DNA of 64,000 bases from JAFDVJ01 sp964487505. GTDB lineage: Bacteria; Acidobacteriota; Blastocatellia; Pyrinomonadales; Pyrinomonadaceae. Below are positions 1 through 7,743 of the stretch, one piece after another (position 1 is the first letter of the stretch; each line of letters opens with the position of its first letter). The stretch spans positions 1 through 64,000 of the forward strand of contig CAZARD010000008.1 in the NCBI GenBank assembly GCA_964487505.1. The letters run 5' to 3'. Below the pieces are notes generated by a model. The model had not been told where the DNA came from and made no database searches. It saw nothing but the letters and a program-made list of their open reading frames with translations. The position numbers were made by a program, and so were the translations under genes.

Positions 1-57
1 CAGCAAATGACTTTCCGGGGCGAATATGGTTTGATTTTCTCTTGCGAATGAAGAGCG

Positions 58-1059
58 ATGGACCGAATTCAAGAATATGAGCAAAAGTCGATCTCGGTGT
101 TTGTCCCGTCGTTCAATCACGCACCGTTCGTCGAGCGCTGCCTGCGTTCGATCTTTGCCCAAACCCGCGCGCCGGCGGAACTCCTCGTGATCGATGACGG
201 ATCGAGCGACGACTCGCCGAACATCATTGAAAGCGCTCTGAAAGACTGCCCCTTCCACTGTGAACTTATCGTGCGGCCGAACCGAGGGCTTTCGGCGACA
301 CTGAACGAGGGGCTCGACAAAACCTCCGGTGAGTTCTTTGCCTACCTCGGTTCCGATGATGTCTGGCTTCCGCGACTTCTGGAAAAACGCGCGGCGATGC
401 TCGAGGCCGATCCGAACGCAGTTCTCGCCTGCGGTCACGCGTACTTGATCGACGACGCTGACCGGATCATCGACCGGACACGCGACTGGGTCGAATTCAC
501 CGGCGGCACAATGCTCGATTTTCTTCTCCGCGGACAGATCTTCGCGAGTTCGAGCGTCGTTTATCGGCGAAGCGCCCTCGCGAAGCATCGCTGGAACGAG
601 GATTCCATACTCGAGGACTACGAACTTTATCTCAAGCTTTCAGCCGACGGCCCGTTCGCTTTTGACCGCGAGGAACTGTCGGCGTGGAGACAGCACGGCA
701 CGAACGTTTCGGGCGATTTCCCGCGGATGATGACCGAATGGATCGCCGCCCAGGATCGTGAGATCGAACGCCTCGGAATGGAGCGCTCCGAACTGGACCG
801 GATTCAGCGCGAGCTGCGATTCGACGCGGTCGCGAGCTTCGTACGAAACCGCCGCCGTGCCGCCGGACTGAAGCTTTTCGTCTCGAACCTCGGCGGGGCG
901 CGATCGCCGTTTCATATCGCCAGAACGGCGTTCAGATTCATCGTCCCGCCGCCACTTTTCGAATGGAATCGGCGGCGCAAACGTGAACGGGCGATCAAGA
1001 GATTCGGCCGTCTGAAGTTTGCGGGCGATACCGAAGGCGCGGAAAAGAGATCAGCGTGA
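58..1059 (+). CDS. Family 2 glycosyltransferase
   Basis: 333 residues with a GT-A fold N-terminus. It opens with the SVFVPSFNHAPFVERCLRSI strand-helix unit, followed by the nucleotide-binding VIDDGSSDD and a GSDD metal/sugar-nucleotide motif near residue 100. This is the usual family 2 layout for transferring a sugar from a nucleotide donor to a glycan or lipid carrier. There is no signal peptide or membrane segment, so it is probably cytoplasmic or loosely membrane-associated. The C-terminal 80 residues are very basic (RRKRERAIKRFGR). Its stop overlaps the stop of the convergent gene by 9 bases. The acceptor cannot be told from sequence; upstream context lies outside the window. Confidence 0.88.
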   Translation: MDRIQEYEQKSISVFVPSFNHAPFVERCLRSIFAQTRAPAELLVIDDGSSDDSPNIIESALKDCPFHCELIVRPNRGLSATLNEGLDKTSGEFFAYLGSDDVWLPRLLEKRAAMLEADPNAVLACGHAYLIDDADRIIDRTRDWVEFTGGTMLDFLLRGQIFASSSVVYRRSALAKHRWNEDSILEDYELYLKLSADGPFAFDREELSAWRQHGTNVSGDFPRMMTEWIAAQDREIERLGMERSELDRIQRELRFDAVASFVRNRRRAAGLKLFVSNLGGARSPFHIARTAFRFIVPPPLFEWNRRRKRERAIKRFGRLKFAGDTEGAEKRSA

Positions 1060-2919
1060 GAGCCTGATGTTTCCGACGTAAAACTCATCGCCAGGCAACG
1101 CGTTCGGCGCGTCGGTCAACCCGAATCCAAAGAAGTTCCAGCGTGTTTCCTCGCCGAGCACCGCATCGTCGAACATCTTCACGTCATTGAAGTAGACCGA
1201 GAGCATTTGGCCCTTGCGGACGAGTTTCACGCGGATGCTGTTCTTTTCCCGGAAGAAGATCGGCGTTTTTTCCGTCCTGTCGCGGACATAGCCGCCGCGC
1301 GCGTCGAAAACCTGAAGTCCGTAGCGGCCGAAATCGTTCCAGTAAGGATCGATCCAGATCGCGACCCGCGGCATCTGCGCCGAAGTGTAGGCGTTCGGAT
1401 TGACCTGGGCCCGATCGTAGCGTTTCAAGGTGTTGTCGTAGGCCGCGGCGCCGAGATGGAAAACAAAATTCGGACTGTAGTATGAGATCGATTTGCTCCA
1501 CATAACCTCGAACTCGAGTGTGAAGTCGTTGGGCTGGACGAGGACCGAATAATCGGGAAAGTAGAGTCCGGGTTCCTTGATCGTAAGCCATTTGCCGGGA
1601 GCGCCGATGTCGGACCGGACGATTCCGGGGCTGCTCAGGGTCCATTTCGGAGGCGCTTCGCCGGTACGCGCAGCCGAGAAATCTTCCTCGAACAGGATCC
1701 CGGTCCGTTCGGCCGGCTTGTTCTCGATGCGCCCGGTCGTGTACTCGCCGGGCGTGCTGCCGATTCCGGAGATCGTGCTCGGTGACGGCCTCGGAGCGAG
1801 TCCGACGATCTTTCGGACGACGTTCCAGTCGAATTCATCCTCGAAGCGCTTGACGAAGGAAGTCTTGGCGGGGGATGTGTCCTGCCGGCGCAACTCGGCG
1901 GTTATGAACTGCGGCTGCCATTTCGGAAGCCTCGGATCGAATATCGCGCGGTTCTCAACATAGACGAAGCGGCCTTTGCCACCCTTTGCATCGAGACCAG
2001 AGGGCTCGTAAACAAGATCGTTGAGGTTCGATATCCGCGCGTCCGAACCGGCATCGGGAGCCTTTGACATCGCATCCGTCCGGGCGATGACGTCGGCCCG
2101 CTGGACTTTGAATCGGTCGATGGATTGCTGCGTCGATCGATCGCCGTCGCGCAGGCTCCGAAAAAACTCCTCCTTCTCTTTTTCGCTCATCGTGCCTTTC
2201 TCGGCGGCGACGCGGGCGGCGGTCTTCTGTGAGGTCACGAGAACATTCTCAAGCCGTTTGATCTCTTCGTCGAACTTGACCGTCCAGTAGGCGCGGTAGG
2301 CCGCCGCCAGTTCGGCCTTTGAGAGGCGCCGGTACGGCAACGTCTTCGAAGCGGAAAAATACCAGCCGGCCAGTGTCTGTTCGTCGCGGTCGTTGAAAAA
2401 ATACACGCCGCTGATGCCGTTCTTGCTCTCGACGATCCTGAGATCGGCAGCGGTGTAGAGACGGAGTTCGGTCCCGGGGATCGTCATTTTCGTCCCGCTC
2501 GCGTTATTGGCCAGGAAATTGTTGAAGTCGTTGACGCGAAAATAGATCCAACAACCCGTTTCGCCCTCAGGGACGATCGACCGTTGATCGCCGTTTCGGC
2601 GTTCGCAGACGATGTCCTTGATCATATAGAAGCCTTCGAAATACTGGATCGAGTTAAGCGGGGCCGTCTTGATGCCCATCGCGTCGAATATGCCGTACGT
2701 GATTTCCAGACCGGCCGGCGGCTGCGGGAAAAGCCGCTGCATCTCGGCGTGTACCGGTCGGAGCGCGCCCGCCCAGTTTCCCGTTTGTGCCTCAGCCCGC
2801 TGACGCCAGGGCAAACGCGTCGCGGCCGCTTCCGCGCAATTCAGCTGAGAATAGGCGACGTTGACGAACGATATCAGGAGACCCACGACCGATATGATGC
2901 GAAGCGACTTGATCTTCAT
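1051..2919 (-). CDS. Secreted protein with C-terminal LamG/concanavalin-like domain
   Basis: 622 residues starting with a clear Sec signal peptide (basic MKIK, then a hydrophobic stretch ending in VAYSQ). The middle third (about residues 200-300) is charged and probably helical, and is not recognised. The last 190 residues, from FEEDFSAARTGEAPPKWTL onward, have the look of a concanavalin-A-like jelly roll of the kind found in DUF1080/LamG-type proteins: phrases such as FTLEFEVMW, SIRVKLVRKGQMLSVYFND and GFGLTD are typical strands. The protein is probably periplasmic or outer surface and carbohydrate- or protein-binding. No catalytic motif is evident. It converges on the glycosyltransferase. 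Confidence 0.75.
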   Translation of the reverse strand: MKIKSLRIISVVGLLISFVNVAYSQLNCAEAAATRLPWRQRAEAQTGNWAGALRPVHAEMQRLFPQPPAGLEITYGIFDAMGIKTAPLNSIQYFEGFYMIKDIVCERRNGDQRSIVPEGETGCWIYFRVNDFNNFLANNASGTKMTIPGTELRLYTAADLRIVESKNGISGVYFFNDRDEQTLAGWYFSASKTLPYRRLSKAELAAAYRAYWTVKFDEEIKRLENVLVTSQKTAARVAAEKGTMSEKEKEEFFRSLRDGDRSTQQSIDRFKVQRADVIARTDAMSKAPDAGSDARISNLNDLVYEPSGLDAKGGKGRFVYVENRAIFDPRLPKWQPQFITAELRRQDTSPAKTSFVKRFEDEFDWNVVRKIVGLAPRPSPSTISGIGSTPGEYTTGRIENKPAERTGILFEEDFSAARTGEAPPKWTLSSPGIVRSDIGAPGKWLTIKEPGLYFPDYSVLVQPNDFTLEFEVMWSKSISYYSPNFVFHLGAAAYDNTLKRYDRAQVNPNAYTSAQMPRVAIWIDPYWNDFGRYGLQVFDARGGYVRDRTEKTPIFFREKNSIRVKLVRKGQMLSVYFNDVKMFDDAVLGEETRWNFFGFGLTDAPNALPGDEFYVGNIRLSR

Positions 2920-2988
2920 CGTTTTCTCCTATTGAACTGCCGCAAGTTTAAGGACTGGCGGGGCGGAAGGTCAACTGTTTTTTGAAAT

Positions 2989-3026
2989 GAAAAAAGCCGG
3001 GATGCGCCCGGCAAGGCGATCCCGGC
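2989..3026 (-). terminator. Rho-independent terminator of the BON-domain gene
   Basis: Perfect 8-bp stem GCCGGGAT (2996-3003) / ATCCCGGC (3019-3026) with a 15-base loop. On the minus strand it is followed directly by six T residues (A-run at 2990-2995). It lies 23 bases past the stop of the minus-strand BON gene. Confidence 0.85.
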
Positions 3027-3048
3027 AACTATCAAAACCGAAGCGAGT

Positions 3049-3594
<546 letters not shown>

Positions 3595-3668
3595 ATCCCT
3601 TACCTCCCTTGCTCGTCCGTTTCGGACTATCTAATTGATGTCGGGACCGCCGAAATGGATGCCATCGT

Positions 3669-4130
3669 TCATACACGCAGCTGACGGATAGCCTCGAAGA
3701 GCACGATGCCGACGCTGGTCGCGAGGTTCAGGCTCCGGACATTCGGATTGGACATCGGGATCGTGAGGCATCGGTCGCGGTTGGCTGCGAGCAGTTCTTC
3801 GGGGAGTCCGCGCGTCTCGCGGCCGAAAACAAGGCAATCGCGGTCCGCGAACTGCCAATCGGTGTAGGACCGGTCAGACTTGGTCGTCAGATAAACGAAA
3901 CGGGATCCGGGAAGCGCGGCGTAAAGCCGTTCGATGTCGATGTGGCGGTGGAGATCGACCTCTGACCAGTAATCGAGACCGGCGCGCCTCAGTGTCCGGT
4001 CGTCCATCTTGAAGCCGGTCACGCCGACGATATGCAACGCGGTCCCGGTCGCCGCGCACAACCGCGCGACGTTCCCCGTGTTTGGCGGGATCTCGGGTTC
4101 GACAAGAGCGACGTTGAGTCCAAAGGGCAT
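3669..4130 (-). CDS. trmL: tRNA (cytidine(34)-2'-O)-methyltransferase
   Basis: 153 residues, the normal length of this SPOUT family. The N-terminal LVEPEIPPNTGNVARLCAAT and the C-terminal SLNLATSVGIVLFEA segments form the knot and S-adenosylmethionine pocket typical of TrmL, which 2'-O-methylates the wobble base of certain leucine tRNAs. VFGRETRGLPEE is the third conserved motif. It is a cytoplasmic homodimer in known members. The gene stands alone, with its upstream side occupied by a heptamer repeat element. Confidence 0.93.
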   Translation of the reverse strand: MPFGLNVALVEPEIPPNTGNVARLCAATGTALHIVGVTGFKMDDRTLRRAGLDYWSEVDLHRHIDIERLYAALPGSRFVYLTTKSDRSYTDWQFADRDCLVFGRETRGLPEELLAANRDRCLTIPMSNPNVRSLNLATSVGIVLFEAIRQLRV

Positions 4131-4141
4131 AATGGCGAATC

Positions 4142-4413
4142 AGTGCAAAGTGCAAAACGCAAAGTGCAAAGTGGGGAGCAGTGCAAAACGCAAAGCGCAA
4201 AGTTCGGATTGCTAGATTACTGCGGGGAATCTGAAATATCCAGTTGGCGATGTCCGTTGCCCACCGATGCCGGCAAATCTGCACTGCAGCACGTTGCACA
4301 ATGAAGGCTCCGAACTATGCACTTTGCGTTTTGCACTTTGCACTGGATTGCGCTTTGCGTTTTGTTCTTTGCACTGAACCGCACTCTGCACTGTATCGCG
4401 TTTTGCGCTGCTC
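4142..4413. repeat. Inverted heptamer array, GTGCAAA family, copy A
   Basis: Left arm 4142-4202 is made of AGTGCAA/AACGCAA units with a 7-base period. The right arm, about 4308-4413, is made of TTGCACT/TTGCGTT units in the opposite orientation. The junctions are also mirrored: GCAAAGTTCGGA ends the left arm and TCCGAACTATGC begins the right. About 100 unique bases separate the arms. The whole 4131-4476 stretch otherwise holds no gene; the short open frames in it are only repeat translations. Confidence 0.85.
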
Positions 4414-4476
4414 TGGCATCTTTTCACCGCGGCCGAACATCAATGAATCGGGTCGAGTGTGTCTATTTTCGGCGGT

Positions 4477-4487
4477 TATGCTACAAT
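4477..4487 (+). promoter_or_regulatory. Extended -10 promoter for the gene at 4559
   Basis: TATGCTACAAT contains TACAAT preceded by the extended TGn element. No good -35 is seen at the right distance (GTGTCT), as expected for an extended -10 promoter. A transcript starting near 4494 would have a leader of about 65 bases. Confidence 0.45.
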
Positions 4488-4558
4488 CCGCCTTTAATTC
4501 GTAAAGTCGAAACCCGTCGGATCCGCCAGCGGGATCGCGTCTTAAAGGAGATCACCGA

Positions 4559-5356
4559 GTGTTTTTGCGTTTCAGCATCTTTGTTCTAAGCGTTGTTTTG
4601 GGATTTGCGACCGTTGGCACGGCGCAGGAAAGCAACGATCAGAAATCGTCGAAGAACGACAACAAAGCGCCTACGGCCGATACGGCGACGGCAGATCAGA
4701 TCGCTGAGTCCGCCATCCTGATCTACGGCGGTCTGCTTGGGCGCCAGAACCTGAACCAGATCAGGAAGACGACGTTCGAGCGTGGAAAGACGACCTACAC
4801 CGATGCTAACGGGCGCAAGAATGTCGCATCCTACGAACGGTTCATTGTTCGTGGAGAAACGATGGCGGCTGAGAAAGTCCGGCTCGACCAAACCTTCTCC
4901 GATGCCAGGTACTCGCTTGTTTTCAATGCCGACAAGATTTACGGGCTCTATAACGAGACCGTGTTTACGCCGCGCGAGGATGCATCGAAAGCGTTTCAGG
5001 ACCAGATCTGGCACAGCATCGAATCGTTGCTGAGATACAAGGAAAACGAGTCGAAACTCGAACTTGGAAAACGCGAGAAGTTGCTTGGAGTGGATTTCTA
5101 CGTCGTCGACTTGACAGACAAGCAGGGCCGCAAGACCCGATACTTCATTTCAGTCAAACGATTGCGGGTGATGATGCTCGAATACGAATCCGAAGGAGTC
5201 AAATTCCAACGCCGCTTCTACGATTATAATTACGCGCAGGGAACTCTCGTCCCGTACCGGACGGTCCTGATCGCAAATGACCGCGAGATCGAGGAAACGG
5301 ACATCGGAACAGTCACATTTGGCCAGAAGATCGAAGAAACGCTCTTTCAGCAGTAG
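4559..5356 (+). CDS. Secreted protein of unknown function
   Basis: 265 residues from a GTG start, chosen because AAGGAG lies 8 bases upstream and because the frame then begins with a Sec signal peptide ending in GTAQE. A low-complexity Ser/Lys/Asp linker follows (about residues 25-45). The remainder is rich in beta strands (YERFIVRGETMAAEKVRLDQ, YSLVFNADKIYGLYNE, YFISVKRLRVMMLEYES). This pattern recalls the LolA/outer-membrane-lipoprotein-sorting fold, but no diagnostic motif is visible, so that is only a guess. It is monocistronic, and its stop codon lies inside the left arm of a heptamer repeat. Confidence 0.7.
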   Translation: MFLRFSIFVLSVVLGFATVGTAQESNDQKSSKNDNKAPTADTATADQIAESAILIYGGLLGRQNLNQIRKTTFERGKTTYTDANGRKNVASYERFIVRGETMAAEKVRLDQTFSDARYSLVFNADKIYGLYNETVFTPREDASKAFQDQIWHSIESLLRYKENESKLELGKREKLLGVDFYVVDLTDKQGRKTRYFISVKRLRVMMLEYESEGVKFQRRFYDYNYAQGTLVPYRTVLIANDREIEETDIGTVTFGQKIEETLFQQ

Positions 5357-5484
5357 ACGGTAGGCGGTAGGAATTGGGCGGCCTTCCGTCTACCGCCTAC
5401 CATCTACTGTCTACCGTTTACCGTTTACCGTCTACGGCGTGCCGCCTGCCAGCTGCCATCTACCGTCTACCGCCTGCCGTCTAC
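5353..5484. repeat. Inverted heptamer array, TACCGTC family
   Basis: The short left arm 5353-5371 (GTAGACGGTAGGCGGTAGG) is the reverse complement of units in the long right arm, 5386-5484. The right arm is a run of TACCGCC, TACCATC, TACTGTC, TACCGTT, TGCCGCC and similar units with a strict 7-base period. The left arm supplies the TAG stop of the preceding gene. Confidence 0.85.
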
Positions 5485-5535
5485 TTTTCGGAACTTTCCC
5501 TTCCCGATGGTGTGAAACTTCTCCGGAGGTAACTT

Positions 5536-6096
5536 ATGAGAGTTTTGACCATTTTGCTTTTGATGATTGGGGGCTTTGGCACGGCGTTCGGACAAGCGGA
5601 CGCGAAGGTGGAAACGACCTTTGAATTGCGGCTTCAGACCGTAGCCGCATCCCCGACGGGAAGGACCGTCATTCCAACCGCATTGGAATCGGCCGTCAAG
5701 AAGATCAAGAACACATACGATCTTTCCGGCTTCGCGATTGAGGCGACCTGGTTGCACCGCGGATCGAATTCGGTTGAGTACAAAGGCGTCATCCAGGTCC
5801 CGTCGGGCCCGCCGAAGTTCGCCGAGTGGTCCATCCGAGGCCTTCGTCGAATACCGGACGAGGGTGACACCGTGGTCATTGAGGGTTTCAGGTACGGCTC
5901 GCGGGTGCCGATCGGTGTGGCTCAGGCGAAAGCCGACGGGTCGACCGGCGTTGGCGGCGTTGCCTACGAATGGATCGGGATCAGCAGCACGAGGTTCAAG
6001 GTCGTCGAGGGTGAACCGACCCTTGTCGGAACGATGCCGGGCGACCGCCCCGGCGAAGTGGTCTTCCTTTTCCTGACCGCGACTGCCATCCCGTAA
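5536..6096 (+). CDS. Secreted protein of unknown function
   Basis: 186 residues with a Sec signal peptide (MRVLTILLLMIGGFGTAFGQ). A strong GGAGG lies 7 bases before the ATG. The mature part has alternating short strands and Gly/Pro turns (IEATWLHRGSNSVEYKGVIQV, GDTVVIEGFRYGSRV) and ends in a hydrophobic strand VVFLFLTATAIP. No family is recognised. It follows the TACCGTC repeat, which probably excludes co-transcription with the previous gene, and is followed by a terminator-like hairpin. It is probably periplasmic. Confidence 0.65.
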   Translation: MRVLTILLLMIGGFGTAFGQADAKVETTFELRLQTVAASPTGRTVIPTALESAVKKIKNTYDLSGFAIEATWLHRGSNSVEYKGVIQVPSGPPKFAEWSIRGLRRIPDEGDTVVIEGFRYGSRVPIGVAQAKADGSTGVGGVAYEWIGISSTRFKVVEGEPTLVGTMPGDRPGEVVFLFLTATAIP

Positions 6097-6125
6097 CGGA
6101 AGTTCCAAGAATTCGCAACCAAATC

Positions 6126-6165
6126 AACCGCCCGCGCGTGAACGAATGCAGGGCGGTTTTGGTTT
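6126..6165 (+). terminator. Rho-independent terminator
   Basis: AACCGCCC (6126-6133) pairs with GGGCGGTT (6151-6158) across a 17-base loop and is followed by TTGGTTT. It lies 29 bases past the stop of the secreted protein gene and before the sigma factor gene. Confidence 0.6.
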
Positions 6166-6199
6166 CGATCATCTTTGTAGTGTAAAAGAGTATGAATGT

Positions 6200-6832
6200 A
6201 TGGCCTTGGACAGATTCGAAAACGCGAGCTCGGAGGTGCGTGCCGCCGTGTCCCGTAAGGAACTGTCAGACCATCAGATCATCGACATCGTCAGGGCAGG
6301 CGATGAATCGGCGTATGCCGAGATCGTCGACCGATACCGAAACCCTTTGACAAACTATCTTTTCCGGATGATCGGCGATTATGAGGAAGCGGTCGATCTT
6401 GTACAGGAGTCCTTCGTGCGCGTCTATTTCGCGCTTGAACGGTACCATACCGATTATGCGTTCTCGACCTACATCTACAGAATCGCGACCAATCTCGCGA
6501 TCTCGGAGATCAGACGCCGCAAGCGGAGGAACATCTTCTCGATCTCGTCGTTCTTTCAGAACGAGGACGGCGGGGACCGTGAGATGCATCCGCCTGATCT
6601 GAGGTCGCTTCCGGATGAGGAGATCGTCGATGCCGAATTGAAGCGCGCGATCGAAAAGGCCATCTCGGCGCTTCCGGACAAATACCGCGCGCCGATCGTG
6701 CTGCGCGATGTCCAGGAACTCAGTTACGAGGAGGTGGCCGGAATTCTCGGACTCGGGCTCGGCACGACAAAATCACGGATCAGCCGGGCACGGGCGCTGC
6801 TTCGGGAAAAGCTGAAAGGCTATTTGGACTGA
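6200..6832 (+). CDS. ECF-type RNA polymerase sigma factor (RpoE-like)
   Basis: 210 residues from the ATG at 6200. A longer frame exists upstream, but AAAGAG sits just before 6200. Region 2 is clear (YAEIVDRYRNPLTNYLFRMIGDYEEAVDLVQESFVRVY, then FSTYIYRIATNLAISEIRRRKRR). Region 4 (LPDKYRAPIVLRDVQELSYEEVAGILGLGLGTTKSRISRARALL) carries the -35-recognition helix-turn-helix. Regions 1 and 3 are absent, which defines the extracytoplasmic-function group. The stop codon is immediately followed by the start of a membrane protein that is very probably its anti-sigma partner. Confidence 0.93.
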   Translation: MALDRFENASSEVRAAVSRKELSDHQIIDIVRAGDESAYAEIVDRYRNPLTNYLFRMIGDYEEAVDLVQESFVRVYFALERYHTDYAFSTYIYRIATNLAISEIRRRKRRNIFSISSFFQNEDGGDREMHPPDLRSLPDEEIVDAELKRAIEKAISALPDKYRAPIVLRDVQELSYEEVAGILGLGLGTTKSRISRARALLREKLKGYLD

Positions 6833-7588
6833 ATGGATCGAGAATCGAAGAAAGAAACGGACGAAGCGGGACTGAAAGATCTGGTCCGCAGACTCGATCG
6901 CGTCGATGCGCCTGAGGGCCTGACGGCCCGCGTGATGACGCGCATTGCGGCGGAGCGCGCCGAAAAACGGCCCGGGCTTTGGCCGGTTTTTGCGCGCATC
7001 GCGGTTCCGGCAATGGCGCTCGCGCTTTTCGCCGGCGTTATCTGGTTCGGCTTTTCGGCGCGCGAACTGCCATTGACCGCGGTCGCCGATCCCGAGCCCC
7101 GCGTCTTCATCGATCCTGCTCCGGTCGATTCGCCTTCGGCTTCGCCGGAGATCCCAAACCGTACCGCGGCGGTCAGTCCGACGCCGCGGGGCGATCAACG
7201 CGAGCGGGCGATTCCCGATAACCGTCCCGACCCATCGGGGGGCGAAGGTTCCCTCGATCGTGCCATCCGGGCCGGAAACTCGAAAGCTCCGACAGTCGCC
7301 AACGCGTCTCCCGGGATGATACCGGGGTTCGGATCCGGAACGCGCATCCCGATCGGCTCGGTGCTATCAGATCTCGGCATCGAGGCCTCTACTGAAGGCC
7401 GGCGATTGATCGTCCGATCGCTGCGCCCGAACGGATTGGGCGAACGCTCGGGCATCGCCGCGGGCGACGTGATCGAGGCGATCGATGACCGCCGCGTCGG
7501 ACCGAATACGGTTTTCGAACGGTCCGTCGCGGGACGGACGCTCACCGTCACGCGCGGCGGAAAGCGAGTCGTCATCGAACTCAAGTAG
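6833..7588 (+). CDS. Membrane protein with C-terminal PDZ, probable anti-sigma factor
   Basis: 251 residues starting with no gap after the sigma factor stop. About 55 charged cytoplasmic residues (LVRRLDRVDAPEGLTARVMTRIAAERAEKR) precede one membrane segment (about 60-80). A Pro/Ser/Arg-rich periplasmic linker (about 85-160) then leads to a PDZ domain of about 75 residues (IVRSLRPNGLGERSGIAAGDVIEAIDDRRVG). Position and topology match single-pass anti-sigma factors. No zinc-binding HxxxCxxC is present, so it is not a ZAS type. A PDZ in this position is unusual: it could sense exposed C-termini of misfolded envelope proteins, as DegS does. That role is inference. Confidence 0.75.
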   Translation: MDRESKKETDEAGLKDLVRRLDRVDAPEGLTARVMTRIAAERAEKRPGLWPVFARIAVPAMALALFAGVIWFGFSARELPLTAVADPEPRVFIDPAPVDSPSASPEIPNRTAAVSPTPRGDQRERAIPDNRPDPSGGEGSLDRAIRAGNSKAPTVANASPGMIPGFGSGTRIPIGSVLSDLGIEASTEGRRLIVRSLRPNGLGERSGIAAGDVIEAIDDRRVGPNTVFERSVAGRTLTVTRGGKRVVIELK

Positions 7589-7598
7589 CAAAAAGGTC

Positions 7599-7628
7599 TT
7601 GACAAACCGAATCCCATTCCCGTTGAAT
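7599..7628 (+). promoter_or_regulatory. Sigma-70-like promoter for the C25 peptidase gene
   Basis: TTGACA (7599-7604) and TTGAAT (7623-7628) are separated by 18 bases. The predicted start gives a leader of about 110 bases before the ATG at 7744. The -35 is consensus and the -10 is weak. Confidence 0.35.
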
Positions 7629-7743
7629 AGAGGTTGGCTGAAGGTCAAATAACCGCAATATTTTCCAACCCCGGCCATCCGCAAAGCAAAACAATCCGGC
7701 CACGATCCGGCTCAGAGCCGTATTCGATCGTGAAATAATAAGA

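Noticed and set aside
4142..4589. Several small open frames between trmL and the gene at 4559
   Set aside because: They translate the GTGCAAA heptamer arms (KCKVQSAK-like and FALCTLHF-like peptides) and have no start signals.
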